This document shows, piece after piece, positions 20,601 to 31,416 of a DNA stretch of 64,000 bases (positions are counted from its first letter, which is position 1; every line of letters starts with the position of its first letter). Both the position numbers and the translations under genes were made by a program. Below the pieces are notes generated by a model, which worked only from the letters and a program-made list of their open reading frames with translations, was not told the origin of the DNA and did not search any database. This stretch comes from Trebouxia sp. TZW2008 (taxonomy: Eukaryota; Chlorophyta; Trebouxiophyceae; Trebouxiales; Trebouxiaceae): positions 124,001 through 188,000 of the forward strand of contig BDIU01000127.1 in the NCBI GenBank assembly GCA_002118135.1, given 5' to 3'.

Positions 20601-23600
20601 GCAGTCAAGTTATGTTGAGGGCATGCGCCAAGCTGCTGAATTGCATGCCTGACCCTTTGAGCAATCACTCGATCAACGAGTTGTCAACTCCAAGGTGAGC
20701 TAGATGCCATTCATTGGACCCTCAACGTGACCTTCATGTTTCAGCAGGTTAAGTGTCATACACCAAGGCGATTCATGCGACAGACCTGTATTGCAACTGG
20801 CAGGGTCATAGAGGCCCCTGTTGATGATGATGCTGATGATGATGATGATGCCGACGACAATAATGACAATGACAAGCAAACTGTGGATGACAATGATGAT
20901 GAGTTATGTAAGTCAGAGGTGTGACTGACCCCTTCTGAGGGACCTGAGCTCGCGGAAGGGCATGCCCAGGGAGCGCATGAGCGGATGATTTAGCCAGCCT
21001 GATTTGGAGTTCTTCATAAGGGCTGCCAGATTGCCTGAAGGCATTGCATAGATGGAGCTTGCCCTCCTCCTGTGACAGCAGGGAATTTGTTATGTCACAA
21101 CACATCGGCTGCTTTTGCATGCACACGCTGCTGATATTCTTCTGGCATGATCAAGCATCACAGACAATGGGTGCAGCTGGAGCTCGCTCTCATCCTTTCT
21201 AAGCACAGCACTTGATGGTTTGCATGAAGCAGCAGGCTGAAGGTTTCTTCAACAGCTGGATTGGAATTCATATGCTGTTGAGCTTTCTTGACCTGTCGGA
21301 ATGTTGACTGCTGTCGCTGTACGCGTGAACCCCTTGGAGAAGCCAAGACAGCTTGATTGTGAGCAATAAACATCCCTTGCAAGCAGGTAATTTTGACATT
21401 GAAATGGTTTGCATGCATTGCACAGCGTGTATGTTTTTTTGGCATTTGGTGCAGCTCACGCACATTTGACAAGGTTGACAGAGATGCGTGCTCATTAGTG
21501 TCATCAAAACAATCCACCAGTAACCTGGTTTTGCTTTTGTGAAGGCAGCAGCTGACCTGATCAGTCCGCTGAGCTCGCCAGACTTAGCCGTCTCAGCAAA
21601 CGCAGCCGAGTTCATTGTGGAGTTCAGGGACACATCCCCTGTGTTCTCCTCTGCCCCCTGGGTCTGCGCCTGGTCCTCTGCTTCTTCAATGGCCTCAAAT
21701 GTCACATTGCCCCTGTGATTTGGCCCTAGTATGGCTAGGGCTAGTGCAGCTTGCTGTGCTGCTGATGAAGGCACATTTGCAGCATTTGAGGGCGAGGAGC
21801 CTACTGACACGTCATCGTCCACTGCAAACAGCTCCCTGCAGTACCACACCAAAATGCTTCAGGGGTCAAACATGTGTCTGATGCTGCAGATGCTGTAGCA
21901 TAGGCCATAGGTTTGCGGCCCAGTCCCACCCCTACTGTCCTGTGGTTTGGCCCCAGTATGGCTAGGACTAGTGCTGCCTGCTGTGCTGCTGATGAAGGCA
22001 CACTTGCAGTGCCCAATGGCAAAGAGCCTATTGATAAATCATCATCCACCGCAAACAGCTCCCTGCAGTACAACAGCGAGATGTTGCAGGTGACAAAGAT
22101 GCTACTGGTGCTGCAGATGGCGCAGCGTAGGCCACACTGACGTTTGCCCCCAATGTCCACCCCACCCACATCCCTGGTGGGTTGGCCTTGTATGACCATC
22201 GCCGGTGCAGCTTGCTGTGCTGCTGAGGGAGGCAGTTCCTGCGGGTCACGAGCCAATTGACATGGCGTCATTCGCTGCAAACAGCTCCCTGCAATGTCAT
22301 GACATGGGTTCAGGTAGCAGAATAGCAAACAAAGCTGCAGATGACACAGCACAGGTCAGATTGATGTTTGGCTGCTCAGTCACCCTGCCTCCTTGCCATC
22401 CGCAAACCCTGCCCCTCATGACGTGGGCCTGATGATCGCCAGCTTCTAGGCAGCCCAATTTTCTGCCAAAAAAAAAAACAGTATCCTTCTGCGCTGCATG
22501 TTAGGTTCAGCTTTTAGTGTGGGTTCAAACACAACGAGGATGTCGTCCTCATTATTACCCACAGCAAGCAACTCCATGTGACAGCAAGCAGGACTTTGTG
22601 GCCAACTCATGACAAGACAACTCAGTGCTGCTTTGCTTGATTATCAGCATCAAGTCGTGATTGTGCACTGTGTCATGCATCCCAACTTAAGTTGCTTGGC
22701 AAATTCTTGACAGTGTTTAGGCTAGAGATGGCTAGAGATGCATGACTGAAAATCATAGTCAGTGTCTTTCGCCAGCATATGGGCCGCTGCATCTCAGAGA
22801 CGAAAGGATAACCACCTGATGTACTCAGAAATGGCAGAGAAGTTGGGCTCCAGGGGCACTTTGCTGACCAAGTCAGCCATGCAATTGGTGATGCCCTCAA
22901 AGGTGGGGGCATCTATGATGATCTGCCCCCCATGGCACGCCTCTGACAGGGCTTGCACCCTCTCACGGACCTTGCCTCCATACTCCTTGCGCTTGCTGAT
23001 CTCATTCACCTTGACATGTTCGACTGCACCAGTGGCTATGGCCATGCGCACCCTTAGCCCCCACATAATGATAGACTGAGGGTCCACCTGCAGCAGAACA
23101 ACAGTAGAATAGCTGTATACAATGCAGGACAGGAATGCAAGAAGTTGCAAACTACTTGTCCGCACTTGGACAAAAATGCTACAAGAGCGAAGAAGCAACA
23201 GAGTGCAGCAGTGCAATGCTTGTTCAGCACACACTGCATTGACTTGCAGCAGTACAAAGTGAACTTGTCCGGCCTCATTGCTGCAAGCTGATGTGCTATA
23301 AGTTGACAACCATTGAATGTTGTGATGCCTTACAGGGAGCCTTTTTCTCAAAAACCACAGCGCATTTTCGATTGGCACAGCAAGACTAAAGATTGCAAAT
23401 GCCAGCAGCTTCTGCAGATGTGCATGACAAGTTGCTGCTGCATACAGCAATGCATGAACCCACAAGCACACATTGCAGTCCTACAAAATGTTGTTATACA
23501 TCAAGCTATGCTTCACACCTGGGACAAGTCCAGAAATTCTGGGCCGTCACCACTGCCAGGGATGCCAACCACTTCCCCAAAGTTAGTGGCTGACAGATAG

Positions 23601-26600
23601 ACATCAGCCAGCTGCTGGATGCAGGAGTGCTTGTTGCTCTGCAACTCCAATGGCCACTTGGCTGTCAGCAGAGACTGCAGACAGAGCGTCAAAAGTCAGA
23701 AAAGCTTGCCTGACCTCAGATCAGGGGTTGAGACAGCTGCAGCTCCAACGGCCACTTGGCTGTTAGCAGTTACTGCAAACAGAGCATTGCAAGTCAGAAA
23801 TTGATTGTGACACAAAAGCAATATTAAAGAAAGCATCGTTCAGCATCCACTGCAGCTGCTAGATGCAAAAGGCTTGTTGCTCTGCAGCTCCCGTGGCCAT
23901 TTTGTCAGCAGATACTGCAGACAGAGGGACACAGTCAACAAGTGAGTCTGTGCAACACAAGTAAGGGGCGCTTGAATGACAAGGACAACAACATAGAAAG
24001 CAAAATTGGTGACTGAGAGGTACACATCAGCCAGCGGCTGGATGCAGAAGTGCTTGTTGCTCTGCAGCTCCAGTGGCCATTTCGCTGTCAGCAGAGACTG
24101 CAAATAGAGCGGCACAGGTTACAAGTCAATGATTGACATGCGATGAACAATGTACAGAGCAGACTTGGACCATTTTGCTCTGGAGCAGCTCGCTGCAGAA
24201 ACACTTGTTGTTCTTTAACTCCAGTAGCAATTTGGTCAGCAGAGACTGCGGACAGAGCATCACGAGCAAGAAATGCACACATGCCTTGCTTTGTGTCAAG
24301 TGTCCAGGATATCACGCTCTGCTGCTCTAGCAGCAACCTGGCGGCCAGTGGAGACTGCAAACAGAACGACATGAGCTGAAACTGCTGCATGACTCAGCTG
24401 ATGAAGACGACGCAAACAAGCATATATGCTCTGAGACTGCTGGTTGCAGTGCCATCATGTGTAAATGTCAACACTGCTAGGGCAGCTGCCATGCTAGAGA
24501 CGATGAAAGGTGAAAGAAACCCTGACCTGCTGAGCAGCTGGTGGCTGCATTGCCTGGTGTGTGGAAAGCAAATGACAAAGGCGTAGGCAGCTGAGTATGG
24601 GCAGCTGGCCCCAGATATTCCTGCTCGGAATGATGACAGATGCATAAGCAGCTGACCTGTTGAGTAGCAGCTGCCCAGGCTACTGCCTTGCCAGGCATGT
24701 GAAAAGCAATGATACAGGCTGACATGCTTTGAACGATGTGTGGTATATGACAGATGCATGAACAGCTGACCTGCTGAGTGGCTGCTGCACAGGCAACTGC
24801 CTTGCTTGGTGTGTGCAAAACAATGACAGAGGCATAGGCAGCTGAGCCTTGGCAGCTGCCCACAAATGTATATTTCTGCTTGGAGTGATGACAGTGGCAT
24901 AAGCAACTCACCTGTTGAGTGGCAGCTGCCCAGGCAACTGCCTTGCCAGGCGTGTGGAAAGCAATGACAAAGGCATCCCCTTCTGTGCCGACTTCATAGC
25001 CACCAAACTTGGCCATGTGCATCCTCATGACGCGGTCATGCAAGCTGATTGCTTCCATCATTGCCTTGTTGTCCCATTCCCACATCTCCGTGCTGCCCTC
25101 AACATCAGTGCACACCAATGTCACGCTTGTCTCAGCTGCAGCAACACGCTTGCCCATGTTAGGAACATGCTGCAACATTCACTCCCCTAAGTGCTGCTGT
25201 TGATGTCATCGCTGCAGCTAACAGGTTTTTGTGTTAAATGAATGTGGTAGTGCCATGTCTCAATGCTGCCCTCAACAACAGGGCACATCAGTGTCACACT
25301 TGTCCCAGCTGCAGCAACAAGTATGCTGTGTCTGATGCATAATGTGTCAATTTCAATCACATGCTGTCCCACTCTGGCACCTCAGTGCTACTCTGCGTGT
25401 CAATGCACATGAATTTCACACTTGTCTCAGCTGCATCAACAAGTATGCTGTGTCTGACTATGTCTCAATTTCAGACACATGACCTCCCACTCTGATACCG
25501 TAGTGCTACTTTGTGGGCGTATGCTACCAGCAAGCAAAGGCCATTTTAATCGTCAAAGGCCGTAGTGACGTCAGTACAAGTGCCCAGAGACTTACTTAGT
25601 GGGCTGCTGCCGAGACATAGCCTGCATATGTAAGCCGTGAGCTTGCCCTGGTAGCAATGAAAGGCCACGTCAATCATCAAAGGCTCCAGTCAAAGTCAGT
25701 GTCAGTGATCAGGGACTCACTTAGTGGGCTGCTGCCGAGGCACAGCCTGCAGATGTCGGCGGTGAGCTTGCCCTGGTAGCAAGCAAAGGCCATGGCAACA
25801 ACCACCAGTGCTGTGACTATGGCCCAGACGCTTCGGTGGCTTCTGGGTGAGGGCTCTTCTTGCATCTTGATGCAACCTGGGGCTGTGCCATTGTCAGGGC
25901 AGGAGACTTGGTACCCGGCAGGGCAGCTGCAGTGCTGCATCATACACAGCAAGGTGTGAAAAGGACTGCGATGTTTGGACTTGTGGACTTGGCTTTCGGG
26001 TGCAGGCTGTTTCTACAGCTTGACGCAGCTGTGTTATAGTCAGAGCAGGATACTTGGTAGCCGCTGGGCATGCTCTTCTTGCATCTTGATGCAGCCAGGG
26101 GCTGTGGCATTGTATGGGCAGGAGACTTGATACCCAGCAGGAAAGCTGCAGTGCTGCATGACACACAGCAAGGTACTGTAAGGACTGGAATGCTTGCACT
26201 TATGGCCTTTGTGGCTTTTCAATACAGCCTGGGGCTGTGCTGTTGTCAGGGCAGGAGATTTGGAACCCAGGAGGACAGCTGAAGTGCTGCATGGTACAAG
26301 CAGAGGTGTGATCAGGATTGTGATGCTTGGGCCTATGTGCACAAGTCCATGCCTGTAAGGACTGGGAATTTGCAGTCCTTGAGCAGTGCAATGATGAGTT
26401 GTGACTTGATGCATCCTGGGGCTGTGTCAGGGCAGGAGACTTGGCAGCCACCAGGACAGCAGCAGTGCTGCATGACAGCGGGCAAGGTGTTGGATGCTGA
26501 GATTGGTTTGCTGGTGTTGTGCTGGATGCTAAAACCCAGGGAAAGATGCAGCAATGCTGCCTGCTATGAGCATTCTGCTCATAGCATTGTGCTCACAGCA

Positions 26601-29600
26601 CAAGAATGCTCACACTAGTGCTCTGAAACACACCTGATCTGTGCCTGAAGGGCAAGTTTTCCCACCCTGAGGGACAGCTCTACATGCTACCATGCTGGCT
26701 ATCTGGACGACATACCCAATGCAAAGCGAGTCAACAGCAACCTGCTGTATGCAAAATTTTTCAGCCATACAAACAAGTGGCGACTTGCTGTCCTTCATGT
26801 GCCTGTGCGATTACCCCATTGTATTGCAAACTAGCATCAACTTTTCACACAATCCTGAATAGAATGATATGGGCTTTCCAAATTTGGCACCTGGCAGCCA
26901 AAGAGGCTGGCATCATACTCCACATAGTCCAAGTGGGGTGCCAGGCTGCGGTTGGCCACCACCTTCCAGCAGCTGAAATTGCTGTCTGGGATCGGCCGAA
27001 TGCGGTGCCTCCTGCACAGGCACAATGATCAGTTTAGTAACTGATCTGTGCTGGTAGTCATTGGGCTAATCATCTCAAGCAGGGCAACGTAAACTGCATG
27101 TAGTCCAGATGTGGTGCTCAGCTGCATTTTGCCATGTACAAAGCTTTGGCAAGGCTGAAGCTGCATTTGGTACTAGACAACTGCACATGCACACTGCACC
27201 AGATAGTCGTTGCCATGGACGTTACACGCATGGAAGGGCATGCAGAAGAAGGATGACTTGACAGGCGTCGGCCATTTGGAGTGTACACATGATCTAGGGC
27301 TGCTGCTCTCAGCTGCTCTACATGACTTGCAAGGCAGGTCAACATAACAAAATTGACCTGATGATTTGGACAGACCCCACACAATGCTGATGGCATGGGT
27401 CTTCAGCCCCTGTGAACTGAAGTCAGGACTCAATCCCAATAGCTTGAGACTAGCATGCATCAGTGTGAGGCTAAGTTGCGACAGACCGAGAGTGACTGCA
27501 GGCACCTGTCAAAGGTGAGGAAGTTGGGCAGCTTGTCTTGGCCTGGCTCAGCAGCGCTGTCCAGAGCAGGGCTGAAACCAGAAGACTGGAGATACAAGTT
27601 GGTCAGGCTGGAGGGGCTGCTCATGCCTGGCAATGCACCCCTGCATATGCAAGTACACTGTGACAACAGGTAAAATCTGACTTGCAGACCCGTTAGCTTG
27701 AGTTGCTTCTGTGAGCATTGGCGTGGCTCAACGGTGAACTCCAGGACAGGGCTGAACCTGCAGGACCTGGGGTGCAGGATGGTTGGGCTGAGCAGCCCGG
27801 CAAAGCCCCCGTCTACACGCACACACGCCGTAACAAGACCTGATACAAGATATAGATTGGTTAGGCTGGAGTACTGCTCATGCCCGGCAACGCTCCCCTG
27901 CATATCGCTCTGTGACTAGACCCTGGGCTTTTTCGTACAGTGCTCTTCTGGAGCTCTTGTCATAATGGGGACATTTCAGTAATGAAGATATGTCTTGAAC
28001 CACGTGGACTGCATAGACTGGCCTTTTGAATCTCATTGCTGCCATAGGCGCCAGCTGCTAGGCTTTATCTATAGTCTTCCAGTCAAAAACCTATCAGGCG
28101 ACTTGGTCTTGTTGAGCTTTGGTGCTACAAAGTGAAAGCATCAAAGGTCACTTGCTGTCTTGCAGCAGCTTCTTGGGTCAAGTACCTGACCATCAAGCAT
28201 TATGGGTCAGGTGCGCAGGTGGCACAAGGCCAAGGGCTGTTGCTGCAGGGCTGTTGTTGCTGAGCTCAGACTCAGAGCAGAAACCTTACCTGAAGCTGTT
28301 GTTGCTGAGTCTGAGCTCAGAGAGGTCCATGAGGTCCAGCAGGGTAGCAGGAAAGCTGCCTGTCAGCCTGTTGGACTGCACATCCAACTCCTGCGAAGCA
28401 GCATTTCTTTTGTGCTTGCATCAATGCTATCACTTGAACACTGCACTGCTTCGAGCCCCTCCGAATGATGTCAGACAGCATTGACCTTGCTCGAAGTGCA
28501 TTGAGGGCTGCCTGTCAGTCTGTTGGACTGCACATCCAACTCCTGCACCACAGGTTTTCCGTCAAACCTGTGTTGAGACCCTCATCACGACTTCACAAAG
28601 GCTGAAAGCTTGTGACCTGCAGGCTTATTTGATGCACTCAACAGGCACCTATGCTGCAGTCTGTGGCTTTGAGCTATCAAGTACCCTGTTAGAAGAAACT
28701 TCCTGTGATTGAAAGCACTTACAAGGAGACCGCATGGCACTTCTGAGCTTGTGACAGGAACCTACATCTTCAAGAGCAAGCATGGGCAAGACTGACCTGC
28801 AGGAAGCTGGAAGCTATCTGTGAAGGCAGTGAGCCCATCAGCTGGTCGCCGTTCAGCAATTTGTCTTACTTCTGACATCATTCTAGAGTATACTTGTGCA
28901 GTCAGCAAGTGCCAGTGCACAAGACCTTATGTAAGTGGACTATAGTATCACTTCTGCAGGGAACATGAGCAAGGCTGACCTGCAGGAAGCTGGAGGCCAT
29001 CTGTGAAGGCAATGGCCCAGTCAGCTGGTTGCCATTCAGCAGTGCCCTGGCCAGGAAAGGCATCATGGCCACTGCTGAGATGTCCCCTGTCAGCTGATTC
29101 TGGCTAACATCCAAACCCTGTAGTAGGGTGCAGGTGAATTGCTAAGTGTAGTAGGCATACCATGGCCCAATGCAACATAGCACAGCCTCAGCTGCAAGCC
29201 AGTCCAGCCGCACTGGACTCAACGGCAAAGGCATACGGTGTGCGCACTTGATGTTCCTGGACTCAAGTAAGCAGCAAGTGCTGTCATGCATGCTATGAGA
29301 TGGCACATGCATCAGCACAAGCTGCAGCAGCAGCAGCAGTGCATCAAACCACGTGCAAAGATCATGGATTGTTCTGCAGCTGACGTATGACTGATACAGT
29401 TATAAAAGCAGATGAAAAGATACAAGCTTACCCTGATTGGCAGATACTGCATTTGCGCAGGGATGGTGCCAGTCAAGCGATTGTCCTCCAAACCCAGCTC
29501 AAAGGCGACATCTGCACGACACAAGGGGTTAGCAATGTGCTGTATCTTACCACGCGTTACAAGACTGTTTTGTAAGGAAGATGCTGCTGCATTCTTGTCA

Positions 29601-31395
29601 ACACAGGCAAGGTGAGCAATCCAAGTTGCTTTGGATGGCAGAGTCTCAACAGGTGTGGCAAAGATCAGGTGGTACTAACAGACTCCTGAAAGACACAGGA
29701 CAGCAGACAGATTGCTGAATCAAATTGAGCTGGCCTCACATTTTGTTCCTAGCTGATTTGCTGGAGGAGGCGCGGGAATGCCGCCCGAGAAGTGGCCGTG
29801 ACTGAACAAGGCCATCTGAAGTTTCTCATTGTACAGCAGGCATTTCATCAATGCAGTGTGGATGCTGTGTCAGATGCAGTGTCAAGGGCAGAAAGCAACT
29901 CACACTTGGTTCCCAGCTGATTTGCTGGAGGAGGCGCGGGTATGCTGCCTGAGAACTGGTTGTGGCTGAACAAGGCCATCTGAAGCTTCTCATTATGTGG
30001 CAGCTCTGGCAGGGGCCCTTCCAATTGGTTGCGGGACAGATCCAAGACAACCAGATTGGCTGTACTAATCTGCTGTGGAACGCCACCTTGCAAACTGTTT
30101 TGAGACTGCAGAGCATGCCCAACAATTGTCACTCTGCCGCCATATCATTGCATTTGATGTGTGATACTGCTGTGTGATTTGATGCGACAGGTGTACAGAT
30201 GCACTGTCATCATCTGATGGCTGTACACGCCAAGTGTGAAGCTGGCTGCCTGGGTGCTGCAAGGGCTGAAAGCTATGCATGCTCGTGATGACAGAAGTCA
30301 CACAATCTACAAGGCCAAAGATTAGCAGATGCAAGATGACCATCCCTGCGCTCATCGTACAATCAAGCAACACACACCAGAAAGCAAGATCAGAATTCTG
30401 CCGCACATACATGGCAGCTGTGGCTGACAGGCATACACAAGATCGCATTGGCAGCAGCTCTGCACACATTCACAATTGCATCAATTGGCAATGCTTGCAT
30501 ACCAGAAAGAGGTGCGTCAGCTTTGGCAGGTCAAAGATTGAAGGCGGTATGCTGCCTGACAAGGTGTTGTTGGCCAGATTGACATAGAACAGCTTTGGCA
30601 GGGTGCCAAGCCGTGCAGGGATGGGTCCCTCAAGACTATTGCCTGCACACAAGATGCTTGACAGTCATACCCACTGCCATCAGTGCTTCATGCAGCTGGC
30701 CTGATGACAGTTGCACAGACATGCACAAATGCCTTGCTAGCAACATCACTGAGAGAAGTGTCCTGTTTGCAAGATGCAGAGCAGTGACAGGGGTAGCATT
30801 TGCTTTGTTGCTTGCTTACAAAAGCCGTTGTGCAGGATGCATGAGTCACAGTACAGGGCGTTGGCTGGGTCTTGTACATTCCAGCAAAATTATAGCATCT
30901 TGCACATAGGTTTACATTTGGCAACTGCAGCATGGTATGCAAAACATTGTATTTACGAAGAGTACAGGCAAAGTGAGCACCTGACAAATCTAGATACTTC
31001 ATTGAACCTATGAGCGATGGCCATATGTCCTCTGACAGGCTGCCCTGGAGATGCTGATTGCTCAGCAACAAAGCTGCAACCCCGCCAACCATTGTGCAGT
31101 TGATGGCAGCATTGCTTGGGAAGTGAGGAGTTCCTGATCCAATCACACCGGCAGCCAAGCAGCAGTGTACGCCAGTCCAGCTGCAATGCTGTGGCCAAAC
31201 GTCGCATGCTGAGCCACAAGGTAATGTTGTCCATCCCTCTGTGCGCTGCCACTTGTTGCCGTTTGTCTGGGAATACAGCAGCTGCAAGGCCCCTCTCTGA
31301 GACTGCTGGCAGTGTTGATCGCAGAATTCCAGCTGTGCCGTGGCCTGTTGCATCAGCGCTGCTGCAAGCCAGGCCATGGGAAGCCATGCACGCAT
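13045..31395 (-). CDS. LRR receptor with two class III nucleotide cyclase domains
   Basis: A single long minus-strand gene, about 18.3 kb, with dozens of small exons. Order: signal peptide at the ATG (31395, MRAWLPMAWLAAALMQQATA); an LRR N-cap (YSQTNGNKWQ, CSWTGVHC); plant-type LRR exons down to about 27 kb; a Cys-containing repeated stalk (25.9-26.5 kb); one membrane segment (about 25835-25768); cyclase domain 1 (about 25178-22794); an Ala/Glu linker (22.3-21.5 kb); cyclase domain 2 (about 19750-15330); and a Ser-rich tail to the stop at 13045. The blocks resemble fungal CYR1 most (GYEVGTEGDAF, WPLELQ, GLRVRMAI, YFGPLVN, HGGQI). It probably makes cAMP or cGMP at a membrane in answer to an outside ligand. 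The extent of the gene as one unit is inferred from strand, domain order and the lack of internal start or stop breaks in the recognised exons. Many exons have tandem copies. Confidence 0.8.
15330..17180 (-). repeat. duplicated exons in the second half of domain 2
   Basis: The VQQxLxExxWSD(K/R)V exon is present three times (about 17180-17110, 16352-16300, 16217-16150). The segment MGISEAIPSR(V/M)VPHT(T/N)SG is present twice (16105-16015 and 15975-15880); in the second copy the DYFGPLVN block has lost one codon. The AARL/HGGQI exon start is followed upstream by diverged copies at about 15595-15535, 15685-15620 and 15730-15700. Confidence 0.72.
16380..16790 (+). repeat. polypurine tract (GA-rich plus strand)
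   Basis: About 400 bp of almost uninterrupted A and G on the plus strand, made of agaag, gagaaag, gacagaagg and gcagcagcagacag blocks. Open frames across it (Glu/Lys/Arg on plus, Ser/Phe/Leu on minus) are products of composition. It sits in an intron between duplicated domain 2 exons. Confidence 0.9.
17190..18360 (+). repeat. degenerate CAGCTGTTGG minisatellite
   Basis: More than twenty copies of (a)aacagctgttgg(c/t) are scattered at roughly 25-60 bp intervals over about 1.15 kb. They are linked by gcaaggg, atggg, gggcaaa and tggtcaagg filler. The core contains the palindrome CAGCTG. It is intronic in the receptor cyclase gene. Confidence 0.85.
18700..19870 (-). repeat. duplicated domain 2 exons (SPADAVRFCLLV and GALTFGLG)
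   Basis: LAFSSPADAVRFCLLV occurs at about 19110-19055 and 18945-18893, and as a worn third copy at about 18770-18723. EAPGALTFGLG(R/Q)VAGTLQP occurs at about 19735-19660 and 19865-19790. The upstream GALTFGLG copy lacks the following VTIVF segment, so the 19735 copy is the likely functional one. Confidence 0.8.
20214..20247. repeat. interstitial telomere-like repeat
   Basis: The sequence is gggtttagggttaaccctaaaccctaaaccctaaa. It contains one TTTAGGG unit meeting three CCCTAAA units through a TTAA centre, an inverted arrangement of the plant/algal telomere repeat. It lies in an intron of the receptor cyclase gene. Confidence 0.9.
20817..20905 (+). repeat. GAT/GAC trinucleotide repeat
   Basis: A run of gatgatgatgctgatgatgatgatgatgccgacgac continues as gacaatgacaag. 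It is intronic on the minus-strand gene. Read on plus it gives a poly-Asp/Asn frame with no sign of being used. Confidence 0.85.
21540..22560 (-). repeat. four copies of the interdomain linker exon
   Basis: RELFAVDDDVSVGS...VPSSAAQQAALALAILGPN (about 21850-21720, then a Glu-rich continuation to 21545) is repeated at about 22070-21920 and 22295-22165. It is recognisable in part at about 22570-22440 (ELLAVGNNEDDI). Identity is high between the first two copies. These encode the Ala-rich/acidic linker between the cyclase domains. Confidence 0.78.
22794..25178 (-). other. class III cyclase domain 1 (C1-like) of the receptor cyclase
   Basis: Minus strand 25178-24930 gives SVTLVCTDVEGSTEMWEWDN, then HGxYEVGTEGDAFVIAF. 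These carry both metal-binding Asp positions (CTD and EGDAF). Then comes an LLTAKWPLELQ helix exon (several candidates at 23.6-24.4 kb) and GSGDGPEFLDLS (about 23570-23525). Next is GLRVRMAIATGAVEHV and KEYGGKVRERVQALSEACHGGQIII (23090-22794). By ungapped alignment with domain 2, the transition-state Asn is Arg and the Arg is Gln, so this half cannot complete a symmetric active site. Confidence 0.8.
23590..24400 (-). repeat. six tandem copies of the LLTAKWPLELQ exon
   Basis: Copies of a helix exon that corresponds to the LLxAxWPxEL segment of fungal adenylyl cyclases lie at about 23690-23590, 23770-23700, 23915-23840, 24110-24010, 24250-24180 and 24355-24305. The best preserved are the 23690 and 24110 copies, which continue into QPLADVYLS / QQLADVYLS. 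Others have changed WP to LL or contain stops. Confidence 0.8.
24520..25510 (-). repeat. tandem copies of two catalytic exons of domain 1
   Basis: The FHTPGKAVAWAAATQQ exon recurs at about 24990-24925, 24840-24780, 24710-24650 and, decayed, about 24590-24525. The metal-binding VTLVCTDVEGSTEMW exon recurs at about 25140-25075, 25320-25250 (VTLMCPVVEGSIETW, Asp lost), 25425-25365 (VKFMCIDTQSSTEV, Asp kept) and 25510-25450 (remnant). Choice of copy would change whether the domain can bind metal. Confidence 0.75.
25530..25835 (-). other. membrane-segment exon and its duplicates
   Basis: Minus strand 25835-25768 gives SVWAIVTALVVVAMAFACYQ, a single hydrophobic helix followed by a charged stretch (GKLTADICRLC). 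Diverged copies of the 3' part are present at about 25670-25610 (VAFHCYQGKLTAYICRLCLG) and about 25560-25530 (MAFAC). Only the first has a full-length hydrophobic helix, so I take it as functional. Confidence 0.7.
25860..26490 (-). repeat. five tandem copies of the Cys stalk exon
   Basis: The exon reading CPAGYQVSCPDNGTAPGCI is repeated five times, at about 25950-25870, 26060-26005, 26160-26080, 26290-26215 and 26490-26405. The copies vary: PSGYQVSCSDYNTA, FPAGYQVSCPYNATAPGC, PPGFQISCPDNSTAPGC, PGGCQVSCPDTAPGC. The spacing of two Cys is preserved in most. They lie between the LRRs and the membrane segment. If all were spliced they would give a variable juxtamembrane stalk; some have lost frame. 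Confidence 0.8.
27000..31395 (-). other. ectodomain part of the receptor cyclase: signal peptide and LRRs
   Basis: After the signal peptide and N-cap come LRR exons with the plant-like LxxNxLxGxIP pattern. Examples: SMKYLDLSG (about 31000); GNSLEGPIPARLGTLPKL and NNTLSGSIPPSIFDLPKL (about 30650-30520); LSRNQLEGPLPEL and LFSHNQFSGSIPAPPP (about 30060-29930); LEDNRLTGTIPAQM (about 29500); LLNGNQLTGPLPSQM (about 29050); VQSNRLTGSFPATLLDL (about 28390-28320); and SSPSSLTNLYLQSS (about 27620). About 27010-26870 holds NFSCWKVVANRSLAPH, a possible C-cap. Ligand unknown. Confidence 0.8.
27450..30110 (-). repeat. duplicated LRR exons
   Basis: Several LRR exons occur more than once. LTNLYLQSSGFSP-type copies lie at about 27650-27530, 27800-27700 and 27905-27840. 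QELDVQSNRLTGS copies lie at about 28390-28300 and 28550-28500. The NGxQLxGxLPSQ(M/I)ASSFLQ copies lie at 29050-28980 and 28860-28795. NEKLQMALFSH(N/G) ... IPAPPPANQLG(T)K copies lie at 30000-29905 and 29830-29740. The paired copies keep high identity, including in flanking intron, which means recent tandem duplication and not just ordinary LRR periodicity. Confidence 0.75.
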
Positions 31396-31416
31396 CCTGC
31401 CGGCGGACGGTGTAAT

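Noticed and set aside
20817..20924. Acidic Asp/Asn-rich protein on the plus strand
   Set aside because: It is simply a trinucleotide repeat read in one frame, inside an intron of the minus-strand gene.
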